This document shows, one piece after another, positions 29,820 through 40,433 of a DNA stretch of 64,000 nucleotides. Where the stretch lies: NCBI GenBank assembly GCA_963556195.1, contig OY744519.1, forward strand, positions 109,828,032 through 109,892,031, written 5' to 3'. The position numbers were made by a program, and so were the translations under genes. This stretch comes from Sepiola atlantica. Taxonomy: Eukaryota; Mollusca; Cephalopoda; Sepiida; Sepiolidae. Under the pieces are notes generated by a model. That model worked only from the letters and a program-made list of their open reading frames with translations, was not told where the DNA came from and did not search any database. The stretch's first letter is position 1. Each line of letters begins with the position of its first letter.

Positions 29820-30035
29820 GAGTTTGTGTTGCCGCTCCTTTGACTCGTTGGTCTTGTGGTCTCCGTCAATTCACTGTTTTTATACCTCATTGTAATACAG
29901 CTTCCTATTTCAGTAGCTTCTTTCCAAGAACTGCAAGCTTGCGGAAATCTCTTCTTGCTAACTGTTTTCCTCCTACCTATAGCCTTGGTCTTTTCAAGAC
30001 TAAGGCGACTAGGCATCTCCTGTCTTTGTAATTAT
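29820..30035 (+). pseudogene. LINE RT C-terminal fragment
   Basis: The plus-strand frame reads PHCNTASYFSSFFPRTASLR, then KSLLANCFPPTYSLGLFKTK and ATRHLLSL. The 'FFPRTA..LWNSLP..CFP' pattern is the conserved C-terminus of jockey/CR1-like LINE polymerases, the same block as FFPQAAGLWNSLPAPCF at 5649-5912. The upstream RT is missing. Confidence 0.65.
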
Positions 30036-30109
30036 CGTGTTTTGTTCTTGTTAGATCCTTATATCGTGGCTTTATGCCTAGTCTGGAGGGATTTTTATTT
30101 AAATTAAAA

Positions 30110-30500
30110 AAAGCTATCACTAAATATACTGTTAATTCTCACACGACTTTGAGCATTTATGTACATTGCTTGAACACCTTCAGCAACCATTCATTTGGCC
30201 CTACTTCATGCAAACCCTACCAAACAACATTTCTTGCATTTTCTCAAAGGCTTTCTCCAGATCCTTAAAAGCAAAATACAAGTTCTACTTTTTATCAAGT
30301 TACTTCTCTTGCATTTGCCTCAGGACAAATACAGCACCAGTGGTGATTTTTCCAAACATATAATCAATCTGCATTTCATCTACGTTTATCTGACTTCTTA
30401 TTTGCTACTCAATTATTCACCTGATCCATTAACTTTAAGCCTCTGTTTCATCTATGTAGAGCCCCTCTTCCATTAACACTTGTTTTATTCCAGCCAGGTT
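30110..30500 (-). pseudogene. LINE reverse transcriptase N-terminal fragment
   Basis: The minus strand encodes QIDYMFGKITTGAVFVLRQM and then CILLLRI or YFAFKDLEKAFEKM in adjacent frames, followed by a WWxLHEV..NEWLLKV-like block. This is RT blocks 1 and 2 (the DLEKAFDRV-type Asp motif) of the LINE type seen at 22080-22560. The catalytic YADD box is not present. Frameshifts are frequent. Confidence 0.65.
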
Positions 30501-30917
30501 GCATTTCCGGTACACCTGACCCTAATATTTAACACCATTTATGATTATTTAATGCGGAATAGAATGTTTATTGTAAACTATTCAATGTATCTGATTATGA
30601 GCCAGAGTTGCTATTTTGGGTGGAAATGTTGGTTCATAAATATACCAACGTATTAGTAGATAATTTGAAACAAATTATTTCCCCTCTTTTCTATTGTTAT
30701 TTCTATTATTGTTATTTTCTATTATTAGAGTCTAAGCTTCTCCTTATTTGGAAATAAGAGGGAGGGGGTGCTTATAAGAAATGTAATTTACATATGTGAG
30801 TTTTGATCTGGAAAGGAAATCACGTTGGTACCAAAGTTGAAAAGAAAAGACTCAGTGTTGTATATACTTTTCAACTAGTTGAACACAGTTATGATAGGAT
30901 TTGAAGAAAATAAGGTT

Positions 30918-30978
30918 TGGTTTGTTTTGTTTTATGGCATATCAACCTATTTCAGGTCATAAAATGCCGAATCAATTG
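30918..30978 (-). repeat. LINE 3'-end hairpin segment, copy 2
   Basis: 'atggcatatcaacc' with 'aaaatgccgaatcaa'; matches 9796-9866 and 31065-31115. Confidence 0.55.
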
Positions 30979-31127
30979 TATTTTTTAAAAGTTCTTTGCC
31001 CCCCAAAAATTCTTTAGACAAAAAAATTATATTTCAAAACATTCGTTAAACGCTTTTTTTTCTTTTTTACGGTATATCATCCTTTTTCAGTTCATTTAAT
31101 ACCAAATCAAGCTGGATTTATATGTCT

Positions 31128-31385
31128 TTAGATAATTATATTTTTATATAGATCAACAGCTTTTAAAAAGTTAATTATTGTCTCTACTTTATTTTTCTTA
31201 AACAGTTCCTTTATTGTACTTGCTTTGTAAAACGTTTCCCTTATAGGGGCCAGATTAATGCATCCAGTGAGAATATGCTTGATTGTGTATGCAGTCTGGC
31301 ATGCGTAGCATATTGGTTGCTGTTCGTCTTCAAGTAAGTCGGAATGTGTAATCCTTGTGTGACCTATGCAAAGTCTGGATAACAC
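31128..31385 (-). pseudogene. LINE C-terminal region with zinc-binding motif
   Basis: The frame reads LSRLCIGHTRITHSDLL, then PICYACQTAYTIKHILTGC with the C-X2-C..H..C pattern, then IRETFYKASTIKELFK and IINFLKAVDLYKNI. This block follows RNase H in I/jockey-type LINEs and is a good family marker. It is a complete, uninterrupted C-terminus of 85 residues with a natural stop. Confidence 0.7.
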
Positions 31386-31559
31386 TACTTCTGCCTTTCG
31401 GCTTTTTCGTGAGCTTTTTTTCCATTCTCCTATTGTAGTTTTGATCGCTAGGAGTTTGTTATGTGTATTGCTACTCCAACGTTGTTGATCTTCATTTTAA
31501 AATCTGTATATGGAATCTTAAAATTGGTCCTGAGCCATGCCTAAGGCAGATCTGTTCGC

Positions 31560-31900
31560 CCTATCAGCCTGGTCGTTTCTTCTGATTCTGATATGACTTA
31601 AGATCCAACAGTAATATTTCATTATCCTTTGACATATATTCCATTTTACATAGTAATTTGGTCACCAATGGATTGTCAAATTTCCTGTTTTGTAATGTAC
31701 AGACAAAGAGTCTGAAAAGATAAAGGATTTTTTATTTTTGGATTTTAAAATTAAATTGAGCCTCATATCCACTGCACATGCTTATGCATTAAAAATGGAA
31801 GTGTCATTCGGGAAACGCATCTTATTTATATTATTGTTGTAAATTGTAACACATCTTGTTGCTTCTTCATGTTTTGAGCCATCTGTGAAGATGTGCATAT
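31560..31900 (-). pseudogene. LINE RNase H domain fragment
   Basis: The minus strand encodes HIFTDGSKHEEATRC (first catalytic Asp, near 31865-31900), then ACAVDMRLNLIL (the Glu helix has a stop just before ACA), then FIFSDSLSVLQN (third Asp). This is the D..E..D pattern of an RNase H. Stops and a frameshift break it. Confidence 0.65.
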
Positions 31901-32990
31901 CTCTTGGCTAGTTGTCTTTGACTTTCTCTAATTACTCGTTGAAAATTAGAAGGTGGATTTTTTTGCTTGTGGAGTCTGCTTAAGGACAGTATGATCGTTG
32001 GGATCCTTATGGTCCAAGGTGGGATCTTTGGTATTATCGTATCATGTATTTTTGTCGGGTTCAATCCTGCTTCTTTGTTGATCATTTCCATTCAAAAGAC
32101 AAAAGGTCTTATAGCCTTTTCATTCCTTTGGAATAATTCCATTTATTTTGGATGGAATGTACCATCATATGCAGGATTTCAATTTTACATAATACTGCAG
32201 ATGTAAATTCCTACATTTGATATCTTCGGGTGCTTCATCAGCTTCTACAGAGACTCTCAACAGGCGATGTTCTGAAGGCTCTAAGGACTAACCTTGGTCC
32301 TCCATGGCAGATCGGGTCAGTATTTTTAGATAGGTCTTTCTGACTGATCGATATATAAAAAATACTGTAGTCCAATTTTGTATTTGCCCGGCTTTGGGAT
32401 CGGTACCACTGTAGTTTGTCTCCATATGTTGTCTTAAGAACTCATAATGGACTTCATCCGGTCCTACAGCAGTATTATAAGATCTTTCAATTGAGTTCCT
32501 TAACTCACTTAATGCAAATTCACTGTTATATTTCTCAAGATTTTTTCATTTAAAATTCAACTTACGCTTTATTGCACTTCTTATGGTGGCTAGAAATTCT
32601 TGTTTTCCGCCTTGACTTGATGAATTTTATGAAAACGTTTCTGCTAGCTGATTTGCTATAGCTTTTTTATCTGCTATTGTGCAGTTATTTTTGGAGAGGT
32701 GTTGGATTGGTTTAGTCTGGTGTTTACCGCTATTTACCCGATCATTTCCCAAACTGCTTTCAGTTTAGAAGAGAAATTTAGTTTGCCAACATATTCTTAC
32801 CAGCATTCTTTTTTCGCTGCTTTTATCACCCCGTGGGCCCTTGCTCTGCTTTGTTTCTATTCTATTAGATTTGTTTGAGTTGGTTCTTTTTCGAACTCCC
32901 TTAGGGCTGCTCTTTGCAGTCTAATAGCTTTTTTGCATTGACTGCTGAACCATGGTCTTTTACGTTTGTCTGGTGTAGAATTTTGCTATT

Positions 32991-33329
32991 TCAATCAGTC
33001 TCTCTGTGAAGTGTTCCAGAGTCTGTTTCCACACATGTCAGTTTCTCCTGACATTTTTCTTTAAACATTTGCCAATTGGCTTTGTCTAGTTTCCAGCGTT
33101 CTTGTTTACTTTCACCACCAGGTTCTATATTTTCGAGGAGGATTGAAAAATGATCATTGCCACAAGTGTCATCATAGACACTCCAAGTAAAGTCTGTATA
33201 GACTGTGGGGTCGCATATGGTTAAATCGATTGCAGAATTACTTCCACTGCATTGGATTGCAGTCGGCGAATTTGCAGCCCCGCCGACAGGGCACAAGAAA
33301 ATAAGATAGGATTCCATGGTCTGTAACAA
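32991..33329 (-). pseudogene. LINE endonuclease C-terminus (APE type)
   Basis: The frame reads GGAANSPTAIQCSGSNSAID, then LTICDPTVYTDFTWSV and GNDHFSILLENI. The SAIDLTI..P and S/NDHFPI-type blocks hold the last catalytic Asp/His residues of apurinic-type endonucleases that nick target DNA for LINE insertion. Gly-Asn-Asp-His replaces the usual Ser-Asp-His, leaving the catalytic DH pair. The N-terminal two-thirds of the domain is missing. Confidence 0.7.
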
Positions 33330-33424
33330 TATCCATTAGGCTAATCACACACACCAAGATGGACAGAGAAAGGCAGATGGAGTGACAGAGACAAAAGAAT
33401 AAATTGGTAAGCAGAGAACGTAAG

Positions 33425-33478
33425 GCAGAAAAACAGAGAGAGAGAGAGAGAAAGAAAAGAGAGAGAAAGAGAGAGATA
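33425..33478. repeat. (GA)n-rich low complexity
   Basis: Interrupted GA repeats. Confidence 0.85.
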
Positions 33479-33674
33479 TTGTGGGAAGAGAGAAGGATAT
33501 AAAAGTCAGAAAAACAAAGATATCTATGTAACTTATAAGAAACGCTAAAGGGGGCGTACTTTTAATAATGTCAGTATCCTAACTACTAACATAATTAACT
33601 CCAGATTCAGAGTCAGCCATGACACTTTAACCAAATCAGTATCAATATTTCCTTCCCAAACATGACTATGGTCT

Positions 33675-33815
33675 CTCCCCCCCCTCTCTCTCTCTATTTC
33701 TCTCTCTCTCTTTTTATACCCTCTCTATCTGTAAAGCCCCTCCCTCTTGTTCTGTCTCACTCTGTCTCCATCTATGGCCTCTCTCTCTCTCTCTCTCTGT
33801 TCCTCTCTCTCCTCT
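33675..33815. repeat. (CT)n-rich low complexity
   Basis: Interrupted CT repeats. The Ser/Leu-rich open frame across it is an artefact. Confidence 0.85.
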
Positions 33816-34447
33816 ACCACCAGAACCGTTGTATGCAGCACTCAAACTGCAAGGGGAATCAACCAGAGACAATTAATTGGAAGCCCTGTGCGCTTCAAGT
33901 TGCAATTGAGAAAGGATGAAAGGTAATCAGCAGAGACATGTGACCAAAAGCGAAGCCGATGCCTTACAAGTGTTTTTGCTAAACTGCAGCAATGCTTTGG
34001 ATCAAGTCCAGCACCAACATTGTTCTATAGCTTGGCGGAAAAATCAGAGGAAACACAAACAGGAAGTTTAATCGTTAGTTCAATGGCGGGAATTAGACGG
34101 CAACCAATCTGGAAACTACTAGTCGAACAACATCAATAAATGTATGCCCCGACTATCAATGCAATCACCAAACTACAAACAATTCACCAATCAGCATTTA
34201 CCAACTTCGCATCTGGACAGATTCAACCTTTCTTTTTATTTGTTTCTTCTTATCATCTTTTCAGAATATCTTTATTTCTAACTACAAAGAATCGTATGCT
34301 TACTTCCTGGGTTCGTATCAGTAAGTAAGCACAAAAAATATATAGATAATTTATAGGAGGCGATTAGGGATGTATCGGATATAAGCGGTATTGAAAGCAA
34401 CACAAGACGAATACAAACGTGAAATGAGTTTTTGTTTGTTCCTTATT

Positions 34448-34513
34448 ATATGTACTCACTAGGAGTTCTCACACAGGTCATCATCAGTGATTGTTCACTG
34501 ATAATAACCGGTG

Positions 34514-34515
<2 letters not shown>
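34448..34515 (-). repeat. LINE 3'-end fragment
   Basis: 'actcactaggagttctcaca' and 'ataaccggtg' match the 3' ends of the LINE copies at 37130 and 38950. Only about 65 bases are present, abutting (TA)n. Confidence 0.55.

Positions 34516-34517
<2 letters not shown>

Positions 34518-34592
<75 letters not shown>
34518..34592. repeat. (TA)n microsatellite
   Basis: About 37 TA units. Confidence 0.95.
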
Positions 34593-34596
<4 letters not shown>

Positions 34597-34832
34597 CTTT
34601 ATTTATCTTTATTTAATTACACATCTTATTTGGGGTCCGTATGATTTAATATTTCAGGAAAAAATCCCTTCTTCAGATTGTGGATGCTTAATTCTGTTCT
34701 TAAAACGTGCGAAGGATAATGATAATAAGAAAAATATAATAATACTAAAAAAGTAAAAAAAACAGCTTTCAATCTTGCTTATATCTGATACATCCCCATA
34801 TTGTAATTGCTTCCTACAAACTATCTCTCTCA

Positions 34833-34837
<5 letters not shown>

Positions 34838-34914
<77 letters not shown>
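34838..34914. repeat. (TA)n microsatellite
   Basis: About 38 TA units. Confidence 0.95.
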
Positions 34915-34922
<8 letters not shown>

Positions 34923-35015
34923 ATAAGAATATATACATGACAAGTAAGCTACACACAGCATCCATGTTTCCTTTCCATAAGAAATCATTAGGCTAAACTT
35001 CTATATTAAGATTTG

Positions 35016-35782
35016 GGTACTCTTATAGATGACATAATATGTTTCCGTGACTTCGTGTCGTCAACGTTCGGGCAGGTCTCGGATGCGCCCGAGAGTTGAC
35101 GAGGCGAACACTGTCAAACGCTAAATTGAAGAGGGCAGACGATAATAACAAACCATAGCTAAACAACTGTTATTAATTAGATGTTTATTTATTCACTTAT
35201 TTATTTGTCAAGAGAACCATTGTTAATGAAATGTTATTAAATATATAAGATGATTTTATTTAATATTATAAGCAAACGTTTCTGATTTTCATTTTTTTTC
35301 AATGTTTTTTTTTTGTCGATGTGTTTTTTTTTTTTGTTAACATAAACACCAAAACTGTTTCTAAGCAATTTTTTTTTCTTAACGAACGAAATGTTTTAAA
35401 GCAAATGTTTTTTTTCCCCCAATCTTTGTTTTCCTTTTATGACAGTCTCTGGGTTAGGGTTAGAGTTAGGGTTAGGATTAGAGTTATAGCTGATCCAAAA
35501 GTTTTCTTGTGTACTGGTTCTGTTGCTGGAAGAAATCAATTAGTCCTTTCGGGAGATTCAACGAGCTGTCAGCGATTATAGAAATTCATTTTTTTTTGTT
35601 TGTTATTGAACGCGATTACTTCCTTCCAAAAGTTTTCGGCTGCTTGCTGTAGCGTAATTGTCTAATGCCTGCTGCAACCTGATTGGTTAATAGTTTCGTC
35701 AACTCTCGGGCGCTTCCGAGATCTGCCCGAACGTTGACGGCGTGAAGTCACAGAAACATGATGCGTCATCTATAAGAGTACC
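35016..35782. mobile_element. 767-bp DNA element, ~90-bp TIRs, perfect 8-bp TSD
   Basis: AAGATTTG occurs exactly at 35008-35015 and 35783-35790. Inside, the ends begin GGTACTCTTATAGATGAC and remain inverted-complementary for about 90 bases, including CGTCAACGTTCGGGCAG and GCCCGAGAGTTGACGA. There is no transposase. An interstitial telomere-like tract lies inside at 35451-35484. Eight-base duplications with long TIRs starting GG fit Merlin or, less well, Mutator-like elements. A fragment of the family lies at 22593-22690. Confidence 0.8.
35451..35484 (+). repeat. Interstitial TTAGGG-type repeats
   Basis: About five to six units of GGGTTA/GAGTTA/GGATTA inside the TIR element. This matches the animal telomere hexamer with substitutions. 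Confidence 0.8.
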
Positions 35783-35794
35783 AAGATTTGTAAT

Positions 35795-36020
35795 TTAAAA
35801 AAAATAATAATAAAAAGGTAAAAACAGAAAAGCTCATTTCACTTTTGAATTCGTTTTGTCTTTCTTTCAATTGTACATAGATCCGATACATCCCCACATT
35901 GTAATAGCCACCTATAAATTATCTATATACATATATACTACACACACTGCTTCAAGCAAACTACATCAACCTCCTACAAGAAATATCATAAAGTAACAAT
36001 TCATTTGTTATTGATATTAC
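35795..36020. other. Unassigned AT-rich stretch
   Basis: No repeat or gene recognised. Confidence 0.4.
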
Positions 36021-36023
36021 TAT

Positions 36024-36233
36024 TGTTACACCGGCCGTTCTTACACAGGAGAAACAACACCGGTTGTCACTATAAATAGTGCGAGTAACCAGAGACACAG
36101 AGAAGACAAAGCACAGTCTTGTAACTGTCTAGCCAAGTGCTAGTCACTTTCTTACTTTGTTAATACACTTGTTAAACATACCCTCGACTTGACTTCCTTT
36201 ATTTATTATTTACTGTTGGACAACTTCACAACA
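36024..36233 (+). mobile_element. Possible solo LTR
   Basis: The segment starts TGTTACACC and ends CACAACA, matching TG..CA LTR ends. It contains a TATAAATAG box at about 36072-36080, followed by a plausible transcribed R/U5-like stretch. The flanks ACTAT and ATTAT are only near-identical, so the target duplication is uncertain. No second copy in the window confirms it. Confidence 0.4.
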
Positions 36234-36589
36234 ATTATCATTTTGTTCTATTCTTTTAATTCAAAAATGTTTAAACATTGAGTGTACAGTAACAACAACA
36301 GCACAGATACGAATGCTACTAGATAAAATATAATCATAGGATGACAAACTCAAAAGATACCAGATAATAACTTCAGTTCTGCCTTAAATTTATCATTTGG
36401 TATGTCTTGAGATTTTTATCCTGTATTCATAAAATTTGATATGTACTTTATGTGCATAGTGCTATCTATTTGGAACTATGCTTTTTAATATGTATTTATA
36501 CATCAATATAATCTGATATTAAATAAAGAATTCCGTTAAGCCTAAACCTGAACTCAAACTTCAACTTGCTAAGATATTGTTCTTGCATA

Positions 36590-37075
36590 AATAAAAGAAA
36601 TAAGTATTATTTGAATTATTCGTACTACCGTTTTCCTCTTGGATGTTATTCTCACAACGTTTTGGTCGACCTTCTTCGGGTGCATCTCATCGAAATCAGG
36701 AAACTTAATGTTGAACTCGGGAATCTGTACAAAATTTCGAACAGAACCCGTGGGTATCTTGCTCTCGTTCTGTCAGCTATGACCGTAAGTAATTCTTAAG
36801 TAATTATGTAATTGTTTCCTTAGTATCGCTCGTACTGAGAATTGAACCTTCAACCTCCGAAATACTTAAGACTTCTATCAGGTCATCGCTCACAGAACGA
36901 GAGCAAGCGACTGTTGTGGATTAAAGAAAGAGTTCCGTTTTAAATTCTGTCTAGGTTCCCGAGTTCGACGAGACGCACTTGAACAAGGTTAGAGATTACA
37001 TCGGCCGAAACGTTGTGAGAATAATATCCAAGATGAGAACAGTAGTTCGAATAATACAAATAGTATAACTTATCA
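36590..37075. repeat. PLE-associated palindrome, two inverted copies
   Basis: 36590-36835 (minus) and 36838-37075 (plus) are copies of the same dispersed repeat arranged tail to tail. Outermost blocks are 'gaataatacaaatagtata' and its complement; near the centre are the 'ttcaacctccgaaatactta' block and its counterpart. Each arm contains a hammerhead-like motif next to GAGAATAATATCC. This fits a PLE pseudo-LTR with a 5'-inverted partner. Confidence 0.7.
36978..37014 (+). ncRNA. Hammerhead-like motif in the PLE palindrome
   Basis: CTTGAAC (degenerate core) is followed by AAGGTTAG and TCGGCC, which can pair weakly as stem II. GAA (37007-37009) then precedes palindromic ACGT and T. The minus-strand partner at about 36652-36690 has the same layout. 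The core is too degenerate to expect activity. Confidence 0.4.
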
Positions 37076-37427
37076 ATCTTTATTTAACATCAAAATAATC
37101 GGTCTCTTTACTTCTATTATTGTTGTTACTCACTAGTAGTTTTTCACTTCCCTGGAGTCTAAGTGACAACAAGTCTCTCCAGATTTCCAGTAATCCCCTG
37201 CCTTTTCGATAACCATTGCAACAGATTTTGCGTTATCGCAACAACTGCTTACCATTGATTCCTTGCTGACAACGACTATTGGTCATCTGAGATTTGCGTG
37301 GCAATAAGCCTCTCCACCGTTCCAGTACTATCTGCACCTTTTCATTGAAGGTCTGGTTAGAGATCTCCCTCCTCGATCTTTCCATCCTCCTTGACTCTTC
37401 ACAATCATTTGTGTAGTTGCCATCACA

Positions 37428-37452
37428 GTGTGTGTGTGTGTGTGTGTGTGTG
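37428..37452. repeat. (GT)n microsatellite
   Basis: About 12 GT units within the LINE 3' untranslated region. Confidence 0.9.
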
Positions 37453-37574
37453 TTTTGGGGAGTGCAGGTGGAGGGTAATTAATGATTTCTTGCAGCTTCA
37501 GTTTCCTTTGGTTTGCATGGTGTTTTTTCTTTTTTTAAATTTCTATTACGCCTTCCATGTGGCTGGTCAGCATT

Positions 37575-38935
37575 CGTGGTTTATATGGGTTGGTTTCTGC
37601 ATTCGAGGATTTTTCTTAAGATTTCAGCTGTTTTTATTATTGCCGTCTGTTGTATAGTCTCAGTCTTTCCTTTGATTCCAATTTCTCCTAGTCTTTTTTC
37701 CAGCTTTTTCGGGACTGTTCTTAATGCTCCTGCAATTATTAGTATTGTATTGACTTTCTTCATGTTCCATATCCCTTTCAGTTCTCTGGCAAGTTTTGTG
37801 TATTTGCTTCGTTTTTCTGTCTCCTTGACAATCACCCTGCAAATGCTGGGATGGCAAAGTCTGTGATTTGTCAGTTTTTTCCTTCTTGTTAACTATTATG
37901 ACATTTGGTCTCCTTGCTTGGATGAATTAATCTCTTTGTACCTCCGTGTGCCATGGGATTTTGTGCATTTTATTTTCTAGTACCGTCTCCGGTTTGTGTC
38001 TGTATAATTTGTCTACATGTTCAAAATGTAGTCGTTTGTATAGTTTCCAGTGTACCCCACACAGCCGTGTCTGTTCTTGTATTCTTTTTTAGCTAGTTTG
38101 TTGCATTCACTTATGTGATTTACCGTTTCGTCTCCTCGTTAACAGAGTCTATATCTGCTGCTTTCCTGGGTTTTGTCTATCTTAGCTTTGATATAGTTAG
38201 TTCTAATCGCATTGTTCTGTGCGGTTGTTAGTAGTGATTCCGTTTCTCTGTTTAGTTTCTTTTTTCGTAGCCATGTCCAGGTGTTTTTTGTGAGTCTCTT
38301 CTCTTATCATTCTTATGAATCATCCGTGTAGCTGTTTCTCTTTCCAGTTTTCTTTTCTCGTATTGTTTCTCGTTTCTCTGTTCGCTTAGTTCATTTTGAC
38401 AGTGTCTCTTGCTGTGCTTACTAGCCTTTCTAGGTTCTGGGTTCTGTATTTTTCCAGTTTTATTTTGTGTCATTCACACAGTCTTCTATAGTTATCAGTC
38501 CTCTTCCCCGTCTTTCCTTTTCACATAAAGTCTGTCAATATCATCCTTTCGGTGTAGTGCATTGTGCATGGTCATTAGTTTTCTAGTCTTCTGGTGAAGA
38601 TGCCTCAGTTCTTCTTTGGCCCAACCTATGAATGGTTCAGAATATTTAACTAGTGGTACTGCCCAGGTATTTATTCTTTTTACTATATTCCTGCTATATA
38701 ATTTAGTTTCTAGGAGTTTTCTTGTTCTTCTCAGTTAATCTTTTCCAATCTTTTCTTTTATTTCTGTTGATTTGATGGTGTCTGCCTCCAGAACTCCCAA
38801 ATATTTATAGGTATCATGTTCGCCTAGTGTCCTCATCTCCTCTTGGTTGGGCAGTCCAGTACCCTCTGCTGTCTCCAGTTTTCCCATTCTCATCTATAGT
38901 AGTGGATACTTTTCCATTCCGAATTCCATTTGAAT
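37575..38935 (-). pseudogene. LINE post-RT region, probable restriction-like endonuclease
   Basis: Ordered minus-strand blocks: GMEKYPLL, then a YKYLGVLEADTIKSTEIKEK block (38790-38830), RRTRKLLETKLYSRN, INTWAVPLVKYSEPFIGWAK and RKLMTMHNALHRKDDIDRLY. A Cys/His segment follows (SRYRLC; NHISECNKLAKKEYKN), then ARRPNVIIVNKKEK, and finally YTKLARELKGIWNMKKVNT, AGALRTVPKKLEKRLGEIGI and AEILRKILE. CCHC plus 'RPDxVxVdKK..' is the pattern of R2/NeSL-type LINEs with a C-terminal restriction-like endonuclease. The catalytic Asp of RPD is Asn here. Multiple frameshifts occur. Confidence 0.65.
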
Positions 38936-38944
38936 TATTATTAT

Positions 38945-39768
38945 TTACTCACTAGGAGTTCTCACACAGGTCATCAGTGATTGCTCACCGACAACCGGTG
39001 GTATTTCCTGGAGTCCGAGTGACAACAAGTCAGTATTCTCCACCTCTTTTCGACAGCCACCGCTAATAAACTTGCAGTATCACAACTGCCGCCTACCATT
39101 GATTTCTCGCTGGGACCCGGGTGGCAACAAGCCTCCCCAAGGTCCCATCAGTCTCTGCACTTCCAGTGGAGGTCTGGTTTGTGCTGTCCCTCCTCGGTCT
39201 TCTCATCCTCCTTGACCCTATGCAAATAGTTTGTGTGGTGTCAGCCTAGGCTGGTACCATTTTTTTTTTTAATTAAAAATATTTTTAAATATTTTTTATT
39301 TATTTATTTTTTTTTGGGTGGGGGGGAGCTGATTATTTATTTTTTTTGGGGGGGGAGCTGATGGTGTTTCTTGCTATTTCTGTTCATTGGTTCATTTTTG
39401 TGTCGTGTCAGTTGAGGCCGGTGTAATTTATTGGAGGGGGCGTGAGCTTATAAAGCGATGTTTCTTGCATTTTCTGTTTCTTTGTTTGTGATGTGTTCTT
39501 TCTGCGGTTTTGTTTTCTTCCTGTAGTAGATTCCGTGTGACCCTTCGTAGCTTATGCGGGTTAGTTTCCGCATTCAATGATTTTTCTTAAGATTGTAGCT
39601 GTTTTGATCATTGCTGTACTTTGTATAGTTCCAATGATCCCTTTGATTCCAATTTCTCCCAGTCTTTTTTCCAGGTTTTTGGGGATTGTTCCTAGTGCTC
39701 CTACGATTACTGGTATTATACTGACTTTCTTCATGCTCCATATTCCTTTCAGTTCTCTGGCTAGTTCC

Positions 39769-39775
<7 letters not shown>
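38945..39775 (-). mobile_element. Same LINE family, copy 2, more truncated
   Basis: The 3' region (38945-39530) aligns with 37130-37430 ('actcactag', 'gagtc..agtgacaacaagtc', 'gcacttccagtggaggtctgg'). The coding end at 39535-39770 reads ELARELKGIWSMKKVSIIPV, then IVGALGTIPKNLEKRLGEIG and ATILRKIIECGN. It is cut off upstream by an (ATT)n tract. This copy's coding end is cleaner than copy 1 and has a natural-looking terminus. Confidence 0.65.

Positions 39776-39833
<58 letters not shown>
39770..39833. repeat. (ATT)n microsatellite
   Basis: About 21 ATT units between LINE copy 2 and the U2-like array. Confidence 0.95.
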
Positions 39834-39834
<1 letters not shown>

Positions 39835-40039
39835 CCACCCCCAAGGAGGAGGTAATGTCTGTGAGGATAGCCTAATTACAACAGAACAGATACTACACTA
39901 CCTCTAACCCCAAAATTGGAGGGGTAATGCTTAGAGCGATGGTATCATGCCAAAATAACAGATACTACACTACTCTCCCTGAATTGAGCATTAAAAGATA
40001 GTACACTAGTTATAGTAAACTGAATTGAGCATTAAAAGA
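39835..40039 (-). repeat. U2-like units joined to 50-bp satellite relict
   Basis: 39835-39970 carries two units with 'ggaggtaatgtctgtgagg' and 'agatactacactac'. 39971-40039 holds 'gaattgagcattaaaagat' twice, the end of the 25326-25980 satellite unit. This is the same pairing and order as at 25150-25980. Confidence 0.65.
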
Positions 40040-40369
40040 TGTGCAAAAAATGAGTTAAGTGGCTTATGTGTCATGGGATTACTGGTGATCGGAGGAGGGC
40101 TGGGTGCCTTTTGGCCTGCTCAAAGTCTAAACCTTTAATTTTATACCTCCTAATTTGCATATGTGTTGATTACTAGTTACTTGAGAGCATTTATCCCTTC
40201 TGAGTGGTGTTACTTGTTTAGAGAGATCGTGTGAACAAGGTGTTACTTTTTTCTTGGTACTTGACTTCTAACAGAGATGGGGTCGCGATTTAGTAATATT
40301 TTGCAACTTTTATATTCAACCCAACTGTGATCTACAAACTACCCCTTAGCGTTGAAGGAATTTTCAACA
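40040..40369 (+). repeat. BEL/Pao 5' LTR
   Basis: Starts TGTGCAAAAAATGAG, ends TTTTCAACA. Shared blocks with the 3' LTR: 'ttatgtgtcatggg', 'tgctcaaagtctaa', 'ggtgttacttttttcttgg', 'aagtaatattttgcaac' (with one change) and 'caaactacccctt'. The 3' LTR is about 30 bases longer because of an indel near the 'atacctcctatcggaaggg' segment. Confidence 0.85.
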
Positions 40370-40433
40370 TTTCATGAAATAACTGTTATCGGGATACGTT
40401 ACCCCTCTGTTGTGCTATTGTTGTTTACGCATT

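Larger units (their letters stand above)
31065..33340 (-). mobile_element. RNase H-bearing LINE (I/jockey-like), internally deleted
   Basis: The minus-strand order is endonuclease end (32991-33329), linker and RT start (about 32440-32980), RNase H (31560-31900), and a zinc-binding C-terminus (31128-31385). The RT catalytic block is absent: from PDEVHYEFL near 32440 the sequence passes within about 60 bases to post-RT sequence. The 5' end is truncated within the endonuclease. The hairpin at 31065-31115 marks the 3' end. Confidence 0.7.
37120..38940 (-). mobile_element. LINE with C-terminal endonuclease-like region, copy 1
   Basis: The 3' untranslated region (37120-37570) is followed leftward-to-rightward by the minus-strand C-terminal coding region up to about 38935, where it is 5'-truncated. 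The untranslated region recurs at 38945-39530 and its end at 34448. The junction sequences contain short ATT runs, probably the element's 3' tail. Confidence 0.65.

Noticed and set aside
36024..36233. Confident solo LTR with TSD
   Set aside because: Kept only as a possible feature because the flanks match at four of five bases and no partner LTR exists here.
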